Below are positions 5,280-6,009 of a DNA stretch of 6,009 nt, piece by piece. The notes under the pieces were generated by a model, which had not been told where the DNA came from, ran no database searches, and worked only from the letters and a program-made list of their open reading frames with translations. The position numbers and the translations under genes were made by a program. This DNA comes from Planctomycetales bacterium (GTDB lineage: Bacteria > Planctomycetota > Phycisphaerae > SM23-33): NCBI GenBank assembly GCA_030631085.1, contig DAOVLV010000130.1:1-6009 (forward strand). The letters are read 5' to 3'. Each line of letters starts with the position of its first letter. Within the stretch, counting starts at the first letter, position 1.

Positions 5280-6009
5280 GATAAACCTCTAGAATTCGTT
5301 CTGCCATAGCCTGCAGGCTATAACGTTGCTGAACACGTACTCGGGCCGCATCGCCCATTCGTTGACGAAGTTGACTATCTTTTCCAAGACGAACAATGCA
5401 ATCAGCCAGCGCCTCAATGTCGCCTGGTTCAATCAGAAAACCCTCGACGCCATCGGTAATCACTTCCGGGATAGCGCCGACCTTTGTGCTTATAATCGGC
5501 AATCCGCAGGCCATTGCTTCAAGAATTGCCATTGGCAGCCCCTCGGCATAACTGGGCAGAACCATGCAGTCGGCTGACTCGGTCGCCTTGTCTTTCGCTT
5601 CGCCTGAAATCACGCCGATTAACCGAACCTGTGATTGGCAACCCGTCTCGGCGATAATCTTCTCAATCGCTTCGATCTGTCCCGGCTCGGTCTCTTTGCC
5701 TGCCAGATCGATTTGTCCCTCAAAGCCTTTGCGTGACGCAATTGCCGCAGCCCGAACAAGGTCATGTGCGCCTTTTTGCTCGCCAAGATTGCCCAGAAAC
5801 AGGAATGTAGGCTTGCGGTTCTCGACAACAACCGTCTTTACCGAAATTGGCACACCGTTCGGAACAACGCGCCAATTGGCCCGCGGTGCGATTGCCCGGA
5901 AGCAACCAACCCAGTCTTCGCTGAGGGCGATCACCGCCGAAGCATGCGTCAGTGCAAATCGCATTATTGCCTTCCCGATGCGAGCCTGCTGCGCGGCAAA
6001 AACGTCGAA
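5251..6009 (-). CDS. GT4-family glycosyltransferase, N-terminus beyond window (partial)
   Basis: The frame is open to the window edge and gives 252 residues. A methionine codon at 5964 is internal, because the reading frame continues upstream of it with FDVFAAQQARIGKAI and a full GT4 enzyme would be about 370-400 residues. Counting from the window edge, the visible part includes ADAVIALSE-like ASAVIALSEDW (24-33), VVPNGV (48-53) at the domain hinge, FLGNLGEQKG (71-80), and the donor-binding LPSYAEGLPMAILEAMACG (151-169) carrying the E-x7-E pair (Glu 156 and Glu 164). It ends with an AxxRILEVYHG helix near the C-terminus. The family moves a sugar from a nucleotide donor to a lipid-linked or growing glycan in the cytoplasm, and no substrate can be assigned. 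Its TAA (5253-5251) lies at the point where similarity to the second GT4 begins, so the last few codons may derive from the deletion joint. Confidence 0.9.
   Translation of the reverse strand, partial: FDVFAAQQARIGKAIMRFALTHASAVIALSEDWVGCFRAIAPRANWRVVPNGVPISVKTVVVENRKPTFLFLGNLGEQKGAHDLVRAAAIASRKGFEGQIDLAGKETEPGQIEAIEKIIAETGCQSQVRLIGVISGEAKDKATESADCMVLPSYAEGLPMAILEAMACGLPIISTKVGAIPEVITDGVEGFLIEPGDIEALADCIVRLGKDSQLRQRMGDAARVRVQQRYSLQAMAERILEVYHGVLQNTLK

Noticed and set aside
5251..5964. A complete short glycosyltransferase starting at the ATG at 5964
   Set aside because: The frame stays open to the window edge with sequence that continues the GT4 fold, and the N-terminal Rossmann domain would be missing. 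It is a window-truncated gene.
1..6009. tRNA, rRNA, CRISPR arrays or riboswitches
   Set aside because: The only non-coding stretches are short gaps and about 90 bases at 135-226. None shows a cloverleaf, spaced identical repeats or a recognisable riboswitch core.

Overview
This 6 kb window carries one co-oriented block of cell-surface polysaccharide or glycolipid genes, all on the minus strand and therefore read from high to low coordinates. At its downstream end lies the tail of an insertion-sequence-like element on the plus strand. Base composition is moderately GC-rich, with GTG and TTG starts preceded by clear purine-rich ribosome binding sites. The content suggests a diderm bacterium with an envelope-glycan locus. 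A planctomycete or deltaproteobacterium would fit, but the sequence alone does not settle the phylum.

Layout in transcription order: (1) 6009-5251, the C-terminal two thirds of a GT4 glycosyltransferase, cut by the window edge. (2) 5279-4989, a decayed C-terminal fragment of a second GT4 enzyme, abutting the first. (3) 4984-3950, a polyprenyl-phosphate glycosyltransferase of family GT2 (ArnC/GtrB type) with two C-terminal membrane helices. (4) 3953-3105, a ChbG/YdjC-family carbohydrate deacetylase whose TTG start overlaps the GT2 stop (TTGA). (5) 3064-1616, a multi-spanning GT39 (ArnT/PMT-like) transferase. (6) 1603-227, a PaaK/CapK-type adenylate-forming ligase. Gaps between genes 3-6 are a 4-base overlap, 40 bp and 12 bp, so they probably form one transcript that begins outside the window. 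On the plus strand, 1-114 is the last 37 codons of a probable transposase, followed by two 19-bp direct repeats that look like transposase-binding sites.

The most interesting reading is the trio GT2, YdjC deacetylase and GT39. The same three families act together in Francisella lipid A modification (FlmF2, NaxD, FlmK): a sugar is loaded on undecaprenyl phosphate, N-deacetylated while lipid-linked, then transferred to the acceptor outside the membrane. I infer a comparable pathway here that would put a positively charged amino sugar on a surface glycan or lipid. The ligase at the end of the operon might activate an acyl or aryl acid for the same product. The sugar, the acceptor and the acid are not visible in the sequence.
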